From NCBI RefSeq assembly GCF_027912495.1, contig NZ_CP115463.1, positions 1,697,501 to 1,761,500 on the forward strand: a stretch of 64,000 bases of DNA. The letters are read 5' to 3'. Below the pieces are notes generated by a model. The model was not told where the DNA came from. It did no database searches and was given only the letters and a program-made list of their open reading frames with translations. Positions 38,901-47,240 of this stretch are shown here, one piece after another (the stretch's first letter is position 1; every line of letters begins with the position of its first letter). The translations under genes were made by a program, and so were the position numbers. The DNA is from Caulobacter sp. NIBR1757 (GTDB lineage: Bacteria > Pseudomonadota > Alphaproteobacteria > Caulobacterales > Caulobacteraceae).

Positions 38901-41461
38901 TCGGGGACGACACGCTGGTGACCATCGCCAGCGGCGTGACGGTCAAGCTGTTCAATCTCCAGGCTCACCTTCTGACGAGCAACAACTTCCGGGGCCTGGT
39001 CGGCGCGCCGCCACCGCCGCCCCCTCCTCCTCCTCCGCCACCGCCCCCTCCGCCGCCGCCGCCGCCGCCCACGGGCGGGGTGGTCCCGGGTGATCAGGCG
39101 ACCCTGACCGGCACGGCCGGGGCCAACACGATCAACGGCACGGACCTGTGGGAGACCATCCAGGGCCTGGAAGGCAATGACACGCTCAATGGCCTCGGCG
39201 GTTCCGACAAGCTCGAGGGCGGCGCCGGAGCCGACAAAATGTTCGGCGGCGACGGCGACGACGTGCTGGTCGGCGCGGCCGGGCAGGACACCCTGACCGG
39301 CGGGGCCGGCGCGGACATCTTCGTCATCGGCCTGGGCGACGGCGCCAACACCATCACCGACTTCGTCTCGGGCGTGGACAGGATCGACGTCAGCGCCTTC
39401 GGAGCCATCGCCTCCAAGAGCCAGCTGGCGGCCGGCGCCAAGGTCGTCTTCTCGGACGGCTCCTACGTCACCCTGACCGGCGTGCAGGCCTCCAGCCTGA
39501 CCAACGCCGACTTCATCGGCCTGAGCGCACCGCCGCCCCCACCGCCGCCCCCACCCCCGCCTCCGCCTCCGCCGCCGCCGCCTCCGCCGCCAACCGTTCC
39601 GCCGGGGTTCGACCAGCTCCTGGTCGGAACCAGCAGCGGCGACAGCCTCAACGGCTCGGAGCTGCGCGACCTCATGCAGGGTCTCGACGGGCCAGACCTG
39701 CTTAACGGGAGCCTGGGCAATGACAGGCTGGAGGGCGGCGCCGGGGACGACACCCTCCGGGGCCTCGGCGATGACGACGTGCTGGTCGGCGGAGCCGGGA
39801 ACGACATCCTGAACGGCGGACCGGGACGCGACACCTATGTGTTCGGGCCGGGCGACGGCGCCGATACCGTTGAGGGCTTCGACTGGTCCGAGGATCTCCT
39901 CGATCTGACGGCCGTGGGCGGCTACAGCGGCATGACCCAGGTCGGCAACAACCTGCTTTTCACCCTGACGGGCGGTGGCACGGTGACCCTGGTGAACTTC
40001 TACGAGGTTTGGGTCAGCTACACGATGTTCGTCCGACCGGTCGTGGCGGGCATCGATCTGAACGGAACCGCCGACGGGGAGACCTTGACCGGCACGGGCG
40101 GCAACGACCGGCTGGATGGTCTCGGCGGCGCCGACCTCATCATCGGCGGGGTCGGGGACGACCTGTTGACCGGCGGGGCCGGCGCGGATGTCTTCGTCAT
40201 CCGCCCGGGAGACGGCATCGACAAGATCACCGACTTCAACGCCGCCGAGGGCGACAAGATCTGGCTGGACGGCTTCTCCAGCTCCGGGTCGCAGGCCGAG
40301 GGCGGCAACGTCCGGATTCGCTTGACGGACGGCACACAGGTCGAAGTCGTCGGCGCCACGCTGGCATCGATGAGCGGCGCGATCACCTTCCAGAACCCGA
40401 GCCCGCCTCCACCTCCGCCTCCGCCGCCTCCGCCTCCGCCTCCGGCCGGACCCGGTTCGGAACGGACGCTGGTGGGGACGATCGGGGCCAACACCCTGAA
40501 CGGGGACGACCGCTGGGACCTCATCCAGGGCCTCGACGGCAACGATAGCCTCAACGGCCTGGGCGGTTCCGACCGCCTCGAAGGCGGCCTCGGGGCCGAC
40601 AAGCTGTTTGGTGGTGAGGGCGACGATGTGCTGGTCGGTGGGGCCGGGCAGGACACCCTGACCGGCGGGGCCGGCGCCGACATCTTCGTGCTGGCCACCG
40701 GCGATGGCGCCAATACCATCGCCGACTTCCAGGACGGCGCCGACCTGATCGACATCTCCGGCTACGGCGGCGTCTACAGCTCCATCGTCCAGATGGCGGC
40801 CGGCGCGAAGGTGGTGTTTGCCGACGGCGGCTACGTGACCCTGACCGGCATGCAGGCCGGCAACCTGAGCGCGGCCGACTTCATCACTGGCGTCAGCCCG
40901 CCGCCACCACCACCACCACCACCACCACCACCGCCGCCTCCGCCTCCGCCCCCACCGCCGCCTCCGTCGGAGCCCGGTTCGGAGCGCACGCTGGTCGGTA
41001 CGATCGGGGCCAACACGCTGAACGGCGACGACCGCTGGGATACGATCCAGGGCCTCGATGGCAACGACACCCTCAACGGCCTTGGTGGTTCCGATCGTCT
41101 CGAAGGCGGGCTCGGCGCCGACAGGCTCAACGGCGGCGACGGCGACGACATCCTCATCGGCAGCGCGGGTCAGGACACCCTGGCCGGCGGGGCGGGCGCG
41201 GACATCTTCGTGCTGGGTCTGGGCGACGGGGCGACCAACACCATCGCCGACTTCCAGGACGGGATCGACCGCATCGATGTCACCGCCTTCGGCGGCTACA
41301 GTTCGATCGTCCAACTGGCCGGCGGGGCCAAGGTCATCTTCGCCGACGGCAGCTCCGTCACCCTGACCGGCATCCAGGCGACCAGCCTCAGCGCAGCCGA
41401 CTTCATCGGTCTGCCAAGCCCGATGCCGGTCGAGGCGCCCAAGGACGGCTGGTTCCTTTAA
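35978..41461 (+). CDS. Giant M10 serralysin-like metalloprotease with many RTX modules
   Basis: An 1827-residue secreted protein. Residues about 100-350 form an M10-type zinc protease domain with HEIGHAIGLDHPG (H237, H241, H247) and the Met-turn Met274 in VMSYFY. The rest is built of calcium-binding RTX nonapeptides (GGxGxDxLx) in about nine blocks, each ending in a segment like TITDFxxGxDxIDVSAFG. The last blocks are joined by proline runs of 15-25 residues. There is no N-terminal signal peptide, as expected for type I secretion, but no transporter genes are nearby. GTG 35978 follows GGGGGG. Serralysins are usually about 480 residues, so this is an exceptional expansion. Confidence 0.9.
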   Translation: MAFEDQLSFDWASSEPVDLRPDADQAAQSYLIRLADPESRVQADGAETVRVARPAVEFAQPSDFLEPLLYGALKFAPSQGEGPQAAGKPSLTYAQAGQQLTRDNLSWNGQGHIGQSATIWVSFMLDRPSYASTEGINGFSLFSAAQRTAASRALTAWADVADINFVYMDGPSTYSNTGMIRFANYSDATDGTAGFAYMPEGLVPFGDEMSGDVWINRGYPEYTELANGESGMLTLIHEIGHAIGLDHPGDYNGGNPSYAGSAEYLEDSNQYTVMSYFYEYETGADFGPLYPATTMLHDIAAAQRLYGANTTTRTGDTTYGFNSNAQRSWFSADGGAALIFAVWDAGGVDTFDFSGYAQNQLIDLRQTAFSNVGGLKGNVAIALGVVIENADGGSGADTMFGNDAANILRGGAGADILRGLGGDDTLTGGDGADLFHVTVGGGADTITDFSLGTDLLDISEFGVWVSKAQSGADALLSFAGGVTVLLRNVLASAVTLTSIAGYAPPIEGTAAAETLSGGGGKDSIRGLGGDDILNGLAGDDLLEGGDGIDTLRGGDDKDRLLGDAGDDALLGEAGDDRLIGGAGNDTLTGGAGKDVFVVELNGGADSITDFSTTDDKIDITAFGYWRTVTQTGGHTLFTFDSGVTLRLVGATPTLADALFIGKTAPPSVVLDGSAAGETLTGDSWNDVLRGLGGDDTLNGLDGDDQLDGGDANDTLYGGAGWDILKGGAGDDILDAGIDLGQDDLSGGIGDDTYYLSMGDRAIEWGGEGIDTVHTDANGYTLEANIENGVATAANIIYGNNLANVLTGSALANSLEGRGGEDILRGMGGNDNLFGGLGNDIIYGGDGNDGMHGNEGVDILYGEAGNDGMYGMEGGDRMFGGDGADVMNGGLDADEMHGGTGNDELTGDAGADMIFGDDGDDIIIGGGSNDSLIGGAGADRFVFEAGSGADTISVFELGVDQIDVTAFGTYQSIVQVGDDTLVTIASGVTVKLFNLQAHLLTSNNFRGLVGAPPPPPPPPPPPPPPPPPPPPPTGGVVPGDQATLTGTAGANTINGTDLWETIQGLEGNDTLNGLGGSDKLEGGAGADKMFGGDGDDVLVGAAGQDTLTGGAGADIFVIGLGDGANTITDFVSGVDRIDVSAFGAIASKSQLAAGAKVVFSDGSYVTLTGVQASSLTNADFIGLSAPPPPPPPPPPPPPPPPPPPPPTVPPGFDQLLVGTSSGDSLNGSELRDLMQGLDGPDLLNGSLGNDRLEGGAGDDTLRGLGDDDVLVGGAGNDILNGGPGRDTYVFGPGDGADTVEGFDWSEDLLDLTAVGGYSGMTQVGNNLLFTLTGGGTVTLVNFYEVWVSYTMFVRPVVAGIDLNGTADGETLTGTGGNDRLDGLGGADLIIGGVGDDLLTGGAGADVFVIRPGDGIDKITDFNAAEGDKIWLDGFSSSGSQAEGGNVRIRLTDGTQVEVVGATLASMSGAITFQNPSPPPPPPPPPPPPPPAGPGSERTLVGTIGANTLNGDDRWDLIQGLDGNDSLNGLGGSDRLEGGLGADKLFGGEGDDVLVGGAGQDTLTGGAGADIFVLATGDGANTIADFQDGADLIDISGYGGVYSSIVQMAAGAKVVFADGGYVTLTGMQAGNLSAADFITGVSPPPPPPPPPPPPPPPPPPPPPPPSEPGSERTLVGTIGANTLNGDDRWDTIQGLDGNDTLNGLGGSDRLEGGLGADRLNGGDGDDILIGSAGQDTLAGGAGADIFVLGLGDGATNTIADFQDGIDRIDVTAFGGYSSIVQLAGGAKVIFADGSSVTLTGIQATSLSAADFIGLPSPMPVEAPKDGWFL
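39085..41425 (+). repeat. Repeated RTX modules with polyproline linkers
   Basis: Within the M10 protease gene five units of about 330-440 bp lie at roughly 39085-39525, 39610-40050, 40060-40395, 40455-40895 and 40975-41425. Units 1, 4 and 5 share long near-identical phrases (IQGLDGND-LNGLGGSD, then GAGQDTLTGGAGADIFV). They are separated by CCGCC/CCTCC-rich DNA (about 39003-39072, 39529-39598, 40403-40447 and 40902-40968) encoding proline tracts. Confidence 0.85.
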
Positions 41462-41558
41462 GGCCGAAGGGGAGGGCGCTGGTCCTCCCCGACGCGCTCC
41501 ACAGCCTGCCAACACGCTGTTCCACTTTCCACTTGCCTGTGGAACAAAACGGGAATAG

Positions 41559-41573
41559 GAACAAACCCGGAAC
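41559..41573 (+). promoter_or_regulatory. SOS box (LexA site) before the SidA-like gene
   Basis: GAAC (41559-41562), seven bases (AAACCCG), and GAAC (41570-41573) give the exact alphaproteobacterial LexA consensus GTTC-N7-GTTC in reverse orientation. It ends 20 bp before the ATG of the small peptide gene. A further GAAC occurs at 41576-41579. Confidence 0.75.
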
Positions 41574-41592
41574 TTGAACCGGGGAGGCTCGA

Positions 41593-41682
41593 ATGGCCAA
41601 GATTGCTCGTGAAACCCTCGCTCTGGCGTCGGTGGTCAGCTTTGTGTGGATGATGTGCTCGCTGGCCTATGTCGCGGCCTGA
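41593..41682 (+). CDS. sidA: SOS-induced division-inhibitor-like peptide (29 aa)
   Basis: This 29-residue ORF starts at an ATG preceded by GGGGAGG. The peptide begins MAKIARETLALASVVSF and is essentially one membrane helix with a short positively charged N-terminus. Caulobacter crescentus SidA is likewise a 29-residue inner-membrane peptide, induced by LexA release, that blocks division through FtsW and FtsN. Length, topology, the SOS box just upstream and the position next to dnaE all agree. The identification rests on these features and memory of the family, not on alignment. Confidence 0.75.
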   Translation: MAKIARETLALASVVSFVWMMCSLAYVAA

Positions 41683-41730
41683 GTCGGTCTTAAGGATGAA
41701 CCCGCAGTAGGCGGAGGTTGAACGTAGGTG

Positions 41731-44700
41731 ATGGCGGATCTGGCGAACGGCTTTGTCCATTTGCGGGTGCGCTCGGCCTACAGCCTGCTGGAAGGGGCCA
41801 TCAAGGCCGACAAGACGCCGAAGCTGGCCGCCGCCGAGGGCATGCCGGCCATCGGCATCGCCGACCGGGCCAACCTGTTCGGCGCTCTCGAATTCTCCGT
41901 CGCCGCCAAGGAGGCGGGTGTGCAGCCGCTGGTCGCCTGCGCGCTGCCGGTGACCGGCATCGGCGAAGGGCCGCCCGAACGTTGGGCCCGGACCCCGACC
42001 CTGACGCTGATCGCGCAGAACGAGCGCGGCTATCTCAACCTCTCGGAACTCAGTTCTTCGGCTTATCTGGACATCGACGCGGTGTCCGAGCCCTCGGTGC
42101 CCTGGAGCAAGATCGCCGCCCACAGCGAGGGGCTGATCCTGCTGTCCGGTGGCACGGACGGCCCGATCGATCCGCTGTTCGCCGCCGGCAAGACCGCCGA
42201 GGGTGAGGCGACGCTGGCCGCCATGAGGTCCGTGTTCGGCGACCGCTTCTATGTCGAGCTGCAACGCCATGGCCTGCCGCAGCAGGCGGCGGCCGAACCG
42301 GGGCTGGTCGCCTGGGCCTACGCTCACGACGTGCCGCTGGTCGCCACCAACGACGTCTACTATCCCGACAAGTCGATGCATGAGGCGCATGATGCCCTGC
42401 TGTGCATCTCCGACGGCGCCTTCGTCGGCCAGGACGAGCGGCGGCGGGTGACGGCCGAGCACTATTTCAAGACCGCCGCCGAGATGCGGGCCCTGTTCAA
42501 CGACCTGCCGGAGGCCTGCGACCAGACGCTGGAGATCGCTCGCCGCTGCGCCTTCATGGTCAAGAAGCGTGATCCGATCCTGCCGCGCTTCGACACCGGC
42601 GCGGGCCGCAGCGAGCCAGACGAACTTGCTCATCAGGCGCGCGAGGGCCTGAAGGCCCGGCTGGCCACGGTCGAGTTGGCCGCGCCGGAGGAAGACTACT
42701 GGGCCCGCCTCGAGTTCGAGGTGAAGATCATCCAGCAGATGGGGTTCTCCGGCTACTTCCTGATCGTCTCGGACTTCATCAAATGGGCCAAGGCGCATGG
42801 GATTCCGGTGGGCCCGGGGCGGGGGTCGGGCGCCGGTTCGCTTGTCGCCTGGTCGCTGACCATCACGGGCCTCGATCCTCTGCGGTTCGGCCTGCTGTTC
42901 GAGCGCTTTCTCAATCCGGAGCGGGTCTCGATGCCCGACTTCGATATCGACTTCTGTCAGGAACGACGGGGCGAGGTGATCACCTACGTCCAACAGAAGT
43001 ACGGCGACGACAAAGTCGCCCAGATCATCACCTTCGGCACCCTGCAGGCCCGCGCCGTGGTCCGCGACGTCGGCCGGGTGATGCAGCTGTCCCTGGGCCT
43101 GGTCGATCGTCTGGCCAAGATGATCCCCAACAACCCGGCCAATCCCACGACCCTGGCCCAGGCGATCGAGATTGAGCCGCGCCTGAAACAGGCGCGGGAC
43201 GAGGACGAGCAGGTCGCCATGTGCCTGAACGTCGCCCTGCGGCTGGAGGGGCTGTACCGCAACGCCTCGACCCACGCCGCCGGGGTGGTCATCGGCGACC
43301 GGCCGCTGGTCGAGCTGACGCCGCTGTACAAGGACCCGCGCTCGGACCTGCCGGCCACCCAGTTCAACATGAAGTGGGTCGAAAGCGCCGGTCTGGTGAA
43401 GTTTGACTTCCTGGGCCTGAAGACCCTGACGGTCATTGACCGGGCCCTCAAGCACATGGCCAAGCGCGGGGCGGCGATCGATATCGAGGCCCTGACCCTC
43501 GACGACGCCGCCTCCTACGAGTTGATGAGCTCGGGCCAGACGGTCGGGGTGTTCCAGCTGGAAAGCCAGGGCATGCGCGACACCCTGCGCAAGCTGCGGC
43601 CGGGGAGCCTGGAAGAGGTCACCGCCATCATCTCGCTCTATCGGCCGGGGCCGATGGACAACATCGACAGCTTCGTCGACTGCAAGTTCGGCCGCAAACC
43701 CATCGACTATCTTCACCCGACCCTGGAGGCGGTGCTGAAGGAGACCTATGGCATCGTCGTCTACCAGGAACAGGTGATGCAGATCGCCCAGATCCTGGCC
43801 GGCTACAGCCTGGGCGACGCCGACCTGCTGCGCCGCGCCATGGGCAAGAAGAAGCCCGAGGAGATGGCCGCCCAGAAGGTCCGCTTCGTGGCCGGGGCCG
43901 AGACCAAGGGCGTCGATCCGAACCAGGCCCGGTCGATCTTCGATCTGGTCGAGAAGTTCGCCGGCTACGGCTTCAACAAGTCCCACGCCGCCGCCTATGC
44001 GCTGATCAGCTACCAGACCGCCTGGCTGAAGGCCAACGCGCCGGTCGAGTTCATGGCCGCCTCCATGAGCCTCGACATCTCCAACACCGACAAGCTGGCG
44101 GTCTTCTACCAGGATGCCCGCCGCTCCGGTGTGCCGGTGCGGGCTCCGGACGTGAACCGCTCGGGCGCCGACTTCGAGGTCGAGGACGGCGAGGTGCTCT
44201 ATGCCCTGGGCGCGGTGCGCAACGTCGGCCTTTCGGCGATGGAACACCTGGTCGAGGTGCGCAACGAGGGCGGGCCGTTCAAGGACATCTTCGACGTCGT
44301 CGAGCGGCTCGATCCCAAGCAGGTCAACAAGCGGGCGCTCGAGGGCCTGGCGCGGGCCGGGGCCTTCGACAGCATCCATCCCAGCCGCGGTCAGATCGTC
44401 GCCGCCGCCGATGTGCTGATCGCCCACGGCCAGAGCCTGGCCGCCGACCGCGCCTCTTCGCAGGTCAGTCTGTTCGGCGGCGACCAGTCGGAGGCCTCGC
44501 GTCCGCGCCTGCCCAAGGTCGAGCCCTGGGACCAGATCCGCCGCCTCGACGAGGAACTGGCCGCTGTCGGCTTCTATCTGACCGGTCACCCGCTGGAGGA
44601 CATGGTCAAGGTTCTGCAGCGCCGCCGGGTCACCCTGCTGCAGGACGCCCTGCCTGAGGCCGAGGCCGGCCGCGACGCCTTCAAGATGGCCGGCATCGTG

Positions 44701-45162
44701 CGCCGTCGCCAGGAACGGGCCAGCCAGAGCGGCGACAAGTTCGCCTTCGTCTCGATGTCGGACCCGACCGGGGAGTACGAGGTGCTGTTCCCGCCCGAGT
44801 CCTTGCGCAAATGCCGCGACATTCTGGAGCCCGGCAAGGCGGTTGTCATTCGGGTGAGGGCCAAGTCCAAGGACGGCGAGGTCCGCTTCTTCGGCGACGA
44901 CGCCGAGCCGGTCGACCAGTCCCTCGAGGCGGTGGCGGCGGGGCTGCGGGTGCACATCTCCTCTGGCTCGGCCGAGATCGACAGCCTGAAGCAGCGCCTG
45001 ACCCGGGCCGCGTCCCAACGCGGCGGCGAGGTGATCCTCGTGGCCGGCATCGGCGGCGGCCGCGAGATCGAGATGAAGCTGCCCGGGTTCTACTCGCTGG
45101 ACGCGTCGCTGCGCGGCGCGCTGAAGACGGCGCCGGGCGTGGCCTACCTGGAAGACGTTTAG
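41731..45162 (+). CDS. dnaE: DNA polymerase III subunit alpha
   Basis: DnaE is the replicative polymerase. The 1143-residue protein has an N-terminal PHP domain ([17 protein letters not shown]), the family-C palm with catalytic D403 and D405 (MPDFDIDF) and D559 (KFDFLGLK), [14 protein letters not shown], the helix-hairpin-helix region and a C-terminal OB domain. I prefer ATG 41731 to the adjacent GTG 41728; GGAGG is 14 bp upstream. The last 4 bp overlap the convergent HxlR gene. It lies 48 bp after the SidA-like gene. Confidence 0.96.
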   Translation: MADLANGFVHLRVRSAYSLLEGAIKADKTPKLAAAEGMPAIGIADRANLFGALEFSVAAKEAGVQPLVACALPVTGIGEGPPERWARTPTLTLIAQNERGYLNLSELSSSAYLDIDAVSEPSVPWSKIAAHSEGLILLSGGTDGPIDPLFAAGKTAEGEATLAAMRSVFGDRFYVELQRHGLPQQAAAEPGLVAWAYAHDVPLVATNDVYYPDKSMHEAHDALLCISDGAFVGQDERRRVTAEHYFKTAAEMRALFNDLPEACDQTLEIARRCAFMVKKRDPILPRFDTGAGRSEPDELAHQAREGLKARLATVELAAPEEDYWARLEFEVKIIQQMGFSGYFLIVSDFIKWAKAHGIPVGPGRGSGAGSLVAWSLTITGLDPLRFGLLFERFLNPERVSMPDFDIDFCQERRGEVITYVQQKYGDDKVAQIITFGTLQARAVVRDVGRVMQLSLGLVDRLAKMIPNNPANPTTLAQAIEIEPRLKQARDEDEQVAMCLNVALRLEGLYRNASTHAAGVVIGDRPLVELTPLYKDPRSDLPATQFNMKWVESAGLVKFDFLGLKTLTVIDRALKHMAKRGAAIDIEALTLDDAASYELMSSGQTVGVFQLESQGMRDTLRKLRPGSLEEVTAIISLYRPGPMDNIDSFVDCKFGRKPIDYLHPTLEAVLKETYGIVVYQEQVMQIAQILAGYSLGDADLLRRAMGKKKPEEMAAQKVRFVAGAETKGVDPNQARSIFDLVEKFAGYGFNKSHAAAYALISYQTAWLKANAPVEFMAASMSLDISNTDKLAVFYQDARRSGVPVRAPDVNRSGADFEVEDGEVLYALGAVRNVGLSAMEHLVEVRNEGGPFKDIFDVVERLDPKQVNKRALEGLARAGAFDSIHPSRGQIVAAADVLIAHGQSLAADRASSQVSLFGGDQSEASRPRLPKVEPWDQIRRLDEELAAVGFYLTGHPLEDMVKVLQRRRVTLLQDALPEAEAGRDAFKMAGIVRRRQERASQSGDKFAFVSMSDPTGEYEVLFPPESLRKCRDILEPGKAVVIRVRAKSKDGEVRFFGDDAEPVDQSLEAVAAGLRVHISSGSAEIDSLKQRLTRAASQRGGEVILVAGIGGGREIEMKLPGFYSLDASLRGALKTAPGVAYLEDV

Positions 45163-45629
45163 GCGGCGGGAACCAGCCGCAGCCGGTCCGCCGCCACCGG
45201 CCGACCGTCAGGATCGACGAGCGCCAGCTGCAGGGCGCTTCCGCCGTCGGCCTCGACCGCTGCGGCCCCCGGCGGTCGCCGGCGCAGCCAGCGGTCGCCC
45301 CAGGCCATCAAGCCCAGCAGAGGGAGGGCGAGGTCCCGGCCGCAGGCGGTCAGCCTGTATTCGTGCCGCTCCCGCCGCCCCGGTTCCCGATAGGCGACCT
45401 TCTCCAGCACGCCCGCGTCGCAGAGGGCCCTCAACCGGTCGCTGAGCGCTGCCCGGGGCGCGCCGAGATCGGAAGCCAGATCGTCGAAGCGCGCCACCCC
45501 GTAGAAGGCCTCCCGGATCACCAGCAGGGTCCAGCGGTCGCCGAGCAGGTCGCTGGCGGCGGCCAGGCCACAGTCTTCGCAGGAGACCGGCGCGCGGCGG
45601 ACCGGTTCGGGAAAGGATGGGTTTGACAT
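45159..45629 (-). CDS. HxlR-family transcriptional regulator
   Basis: A 156-residue winged-helix regulator. The N-terminal cysteine motif [20 protein letters not shown] and the following [18 protein letters not shown] and [18 protein letters not shown] are typical of HxlR proteins, which often sense electrophiles or oxidants through a cysteine. It extends past the core domain by a 45-residue polar end. It is divergent from a membrane protein gene, with an 11-bp inverted repeat between them. Confidence 0.9.
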   Translation of the reverse strand: MSNPSFPEPVRRAPVSCEDCGLAAASDLLGDRWTLLVIREAFYGVARFDDLASDLGAPRAALSDRLRALCDAGVLEKVAYREPGRRERHEYRLTACGRDLALPLLGLMAWGDRWLRRRPPGAAAVEADGGSALQLALVDPDGRPVAADRLRLVPAA

Positions 45630-45665
45630 TTGAACCTAGGTAGGCGAACAAGAGCTAGGTTCAAA
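45629..45665. promoter_or_regulatory. Operator candidate for the HxlR regulator
   Basis: TTTGAACCTAG (45629-45639) and CTAGGTTCAAA (45655-45665) are perfect 11-bp inverted arms, 15 bp apart, in the 50-bp gap between divergent genes. The left arm touches the regulator's ATG, so binding would block both genes. Confidence 0.65.
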
Positions 45666-45679
45666 ATCGGAATCCAGCT

Positions 45680-46057
45680 ATGACCTTTCTCGCGCTCGTC
45701 CTCGTCTTCAAGATTCTCGGCAGCCTGCCGCTGATCGCCGGCCCGCTGCTGCTCGCTTCGCCGGAGCGGCTCGGCCGCGGCGTGGCGCTGCCGGCGGCGA
45801 TGGTGGCGACCTTCCGGCTGTATGGCGTGTCGATCCTGGCCGTGCTGGTCGGATACGGCTACGGCCTGTGGCTGATCGGGCAGGGGCAGTATCCTTGGGG
45901 CGTGGTGGCCATGGGCCTCGTCTCAAACTTCGGCGGCGCGGCGATCATGTGGCGCACCGGCGGCTGGCGGCGCTCGCAGACCACTTTCGGCTTCATCCTC
46001 ACGGTCGGAACGCTGCTGGTCGTGTCGGCGGTCCTGCAGTCCTTCGGGGCCGGCTGA
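45680..46057 (+). CDS. Hypothetical four-helix membrane protein
   Basis: A 125-residue protein with four predicted membrane helices (about residues 3-25, 43-64, 74-90 and 100-120) and few polar residues. It is transcribed away from the HxlR regulator and probably controlled by it. The pattern resembles small DoxX-like or DUF membrane proteins often beside HxlR genes, but I cannot name the family. Confidence 0.6.
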   Translation: MTFLALVLVFKILGSLPLIAGPLLLASPERLGRGVALPAAMVATFRLYGVSILAVLVGYGYGLWLIGQGQYPWGVVAMGLVSNFGGAAIMWRTGGWRRSQTTFGFILTVGTLLVVSAVLQSFGAG

Positions 46058-46067
46058 CCGCGCCCGC

Positions 46068-46096
46068 TTGCATTTCCGCCCAATCCCGACTATCTC
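46068..46096 (+). promoter_or_regulatory. Candidate rpsB promoter
   Basis: TTGCATT (46068-46074), 14 bp, and ACTATCTC (46089-46096) fit the Caulobacter housekeeping pattern TTGaCgS-N10-14-GCTANAWC with 6 of 8 downstream matches. It lies about 130 bp before the rpsB start, leaving a leader of about 120 nt. Confidence 0.4.
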
Positions 46097-46141
46097 CCCC
46101 GCCCATCACGCACGCGGGCGTTCGGGCTGGCCGGGGAGACA

Positions 46142-46181
46142 TCCCGACCGATCCGTTCCGGTCCTGACCAACCGGTCGGGA
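46142..46181 (+). promoter_or_regulatory. Hairpin in the rpsB leader
   Basis: TCCCGACCG (46142-46150) and CGGTCGGGA (46173-46181) form a perfect 9-bp stem around a 22-nt loop, 44 bp before the rpsB ATG. A leader structure in a ribosomal-protein mRNA is a plausible site for autoregulation by S2; this is inference. Confidence 0.4.
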
Positions 46182-46225
46182 ATTGCCCGCGGAGGCGACA
46201 ACCGGAAAAAGGATCCGATACAGAC

Positions 46226-47128
46226 ATGGCTCTGCCTGAATTCTCCATGCGCCAGCTCCTCGAAGCCGGCGCCCACTTCGGCCACCAGACCCACCGCTGG
46301 AACCCGAAGATGGACCGCTACATCTTCGGTTCGCGCTCGAACATCCACATCATCGACCTGTCGCAGTCGATTCCGCTCCTGCACCAGGCCCTGGTGAAGG
46401 TGCGTGAAGTCGCCGCCGCCGGCGGCCGCGTGCTGTTTGTCGGCACCAAGCGCCAGGCGTCCGACCCGGTGGCCGAAGCCGCCAAGCGTTGCGCCCAGTA
46501 CTACGTGAACCACCGCTGGCTCGGCGGCACCCTGACCAACTGGCGCACCATCTCGGGCTCGATCGCCCGTCTGCGCGAGCTGGAAGGCCTGCTCGGCGGC
46601 GAAGGTCAGGGCCGGGGCAAGAAGGAACGCCTCAGCCTGCAGCGCGAAATGGACAAGCTTGAACTGTCGCTCGGCGGCATCAAGGCCATGGGCGGCATTC
46701 CCGACATCATGTTCGTGATCGACACCAACAAGGAAGCGATTGCGATCCAGGAAGCGCGCAAGCTGAACATCCCGGTCATCGCGATCCTGGACACCAACTG
46801 CGATCCGGACGGCATCACCTTCCCGATCCCGGGCAACGATGACGCCGCCCGCGCCATCCAGCTGTACGTCGACCTGATCGCCGACGCCGTCCTCGACGGC
46901 ATGGCCGCCGGTCAGGCCGCCTCGGGCGTCGATCTCGGCGCCCAGATCGCGCCGATGGAACCGACCCTGGCCCGCGAACTGACCCCTGAGCCGGTGGCTG
47001 AAGAAGCCGCCGCGCCCGTCGCCGAAGAAGCCCCGGCCGCTGAAGCCGCTGCTCCGGAAGCCGTCGCCGAGGAGGCTCCCGCCGCCGAAGCCGCTGCTGA
47101 AGAAGCCCCGGCCGAAGAAGCCAACTGA
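46226..47128 (+). CDS. rpsB: 30S ribosomal protein S2
   Basis: S2 is a primary component of the small ribosomal subunit. The 300-residue protein has the family motifs [37 protein letters not shown] and [18 protein letters not shown]. Beyond residue 245 it has an Ala/Glu-rich tail ([19 protein letters not shown]...) of about 55 residues, common in alphaproteobacterial S2. It is followed by an attenuator-like hairpin and tsf. Confidence 0.98.
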   Translation: MALPEFSMRQLLEAGAHFGHQTHRWNPKMDRYIFGSRSNIHIIDLSQSIPLLHQALVKVREVAAAGGRVLFVGTKRQASDPVAEAAKRCAQYYVNHRWLGGTLTNWRTISGSIARLRELEGLLGGEGQGRGKKERLSLQREMDKLELSLGGIKAMGGIPDIMFVIDTNKEAIAIQEARKLNIPVIAILDTNCDPDGITFPIPGNDDAARAIQLYVDLIADAVLDGMAAGQAASGVDLGAQIAPMEPTLARELTPEPVAEEAAAPVAEEAPAAEAAAPEAVAEEAPAAEAAAEEAPAEEAN

Positions 47129-47176
47129 TTTCGGAGCCCTCCCGGCGCTCCGGGAGGGACCTGAACAATCCCTTCC

Positions 47177-47204
47177 GCAGCCGGGCCCTCAAAGGCCCGG
47201 CTGC
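47177..47204 (+). terminator. Hairpin terminator/attenuator between rpsB and tsf
   Basis: GCAGCCGGGCC (47177-47187) pairs perfectly with GGCCCGGCTGC (47194-47204) over a 6-nt loop, followed by ATCCTTATTT. It lies 36 bp before the tsf ATG, so it probably reduces, but need not stop, transcription into tsf. Confidence 0.7.
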
Positions 47205-47240
47205 ATCCTTATTTAGAGAACTCGAACTGGAGGACTGAAC

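Noticed and set aside
39003..40968. Spaced GC-rich repeats as a possible CRISPR array
   Set aside because: The repeats are in-frame proline codons and duplicated protein modules of uneven length, with no constant repeat/spacer pattern and no cas genes.
41469..41490. GGGGAGG/CCTCCCC hairpin after the RTX gene as a terminator
   Set aside because: The stem is good but no T-rich run follows, so termination is not supported.
35924..41515. An 1863-codon minus-strand open frame opposite the RTX protease gene
   Set aside because: It is longer than the plus-strand gene but is a composition shadow: its sequence is a monotonous mix of Ala, Val, Gly, Asp and Gln without domains, whereas the plus strand shows an M10 active site and RTX motifs.
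41518..41546. TGTTCCAC/GTGGAACA inverted repeat as a second LexA site
   Set aside because: The arms are 13 bp apart and inverted, not a direct GAAC-N7-GAAC repeat; only the site at 41559 fits LexA.
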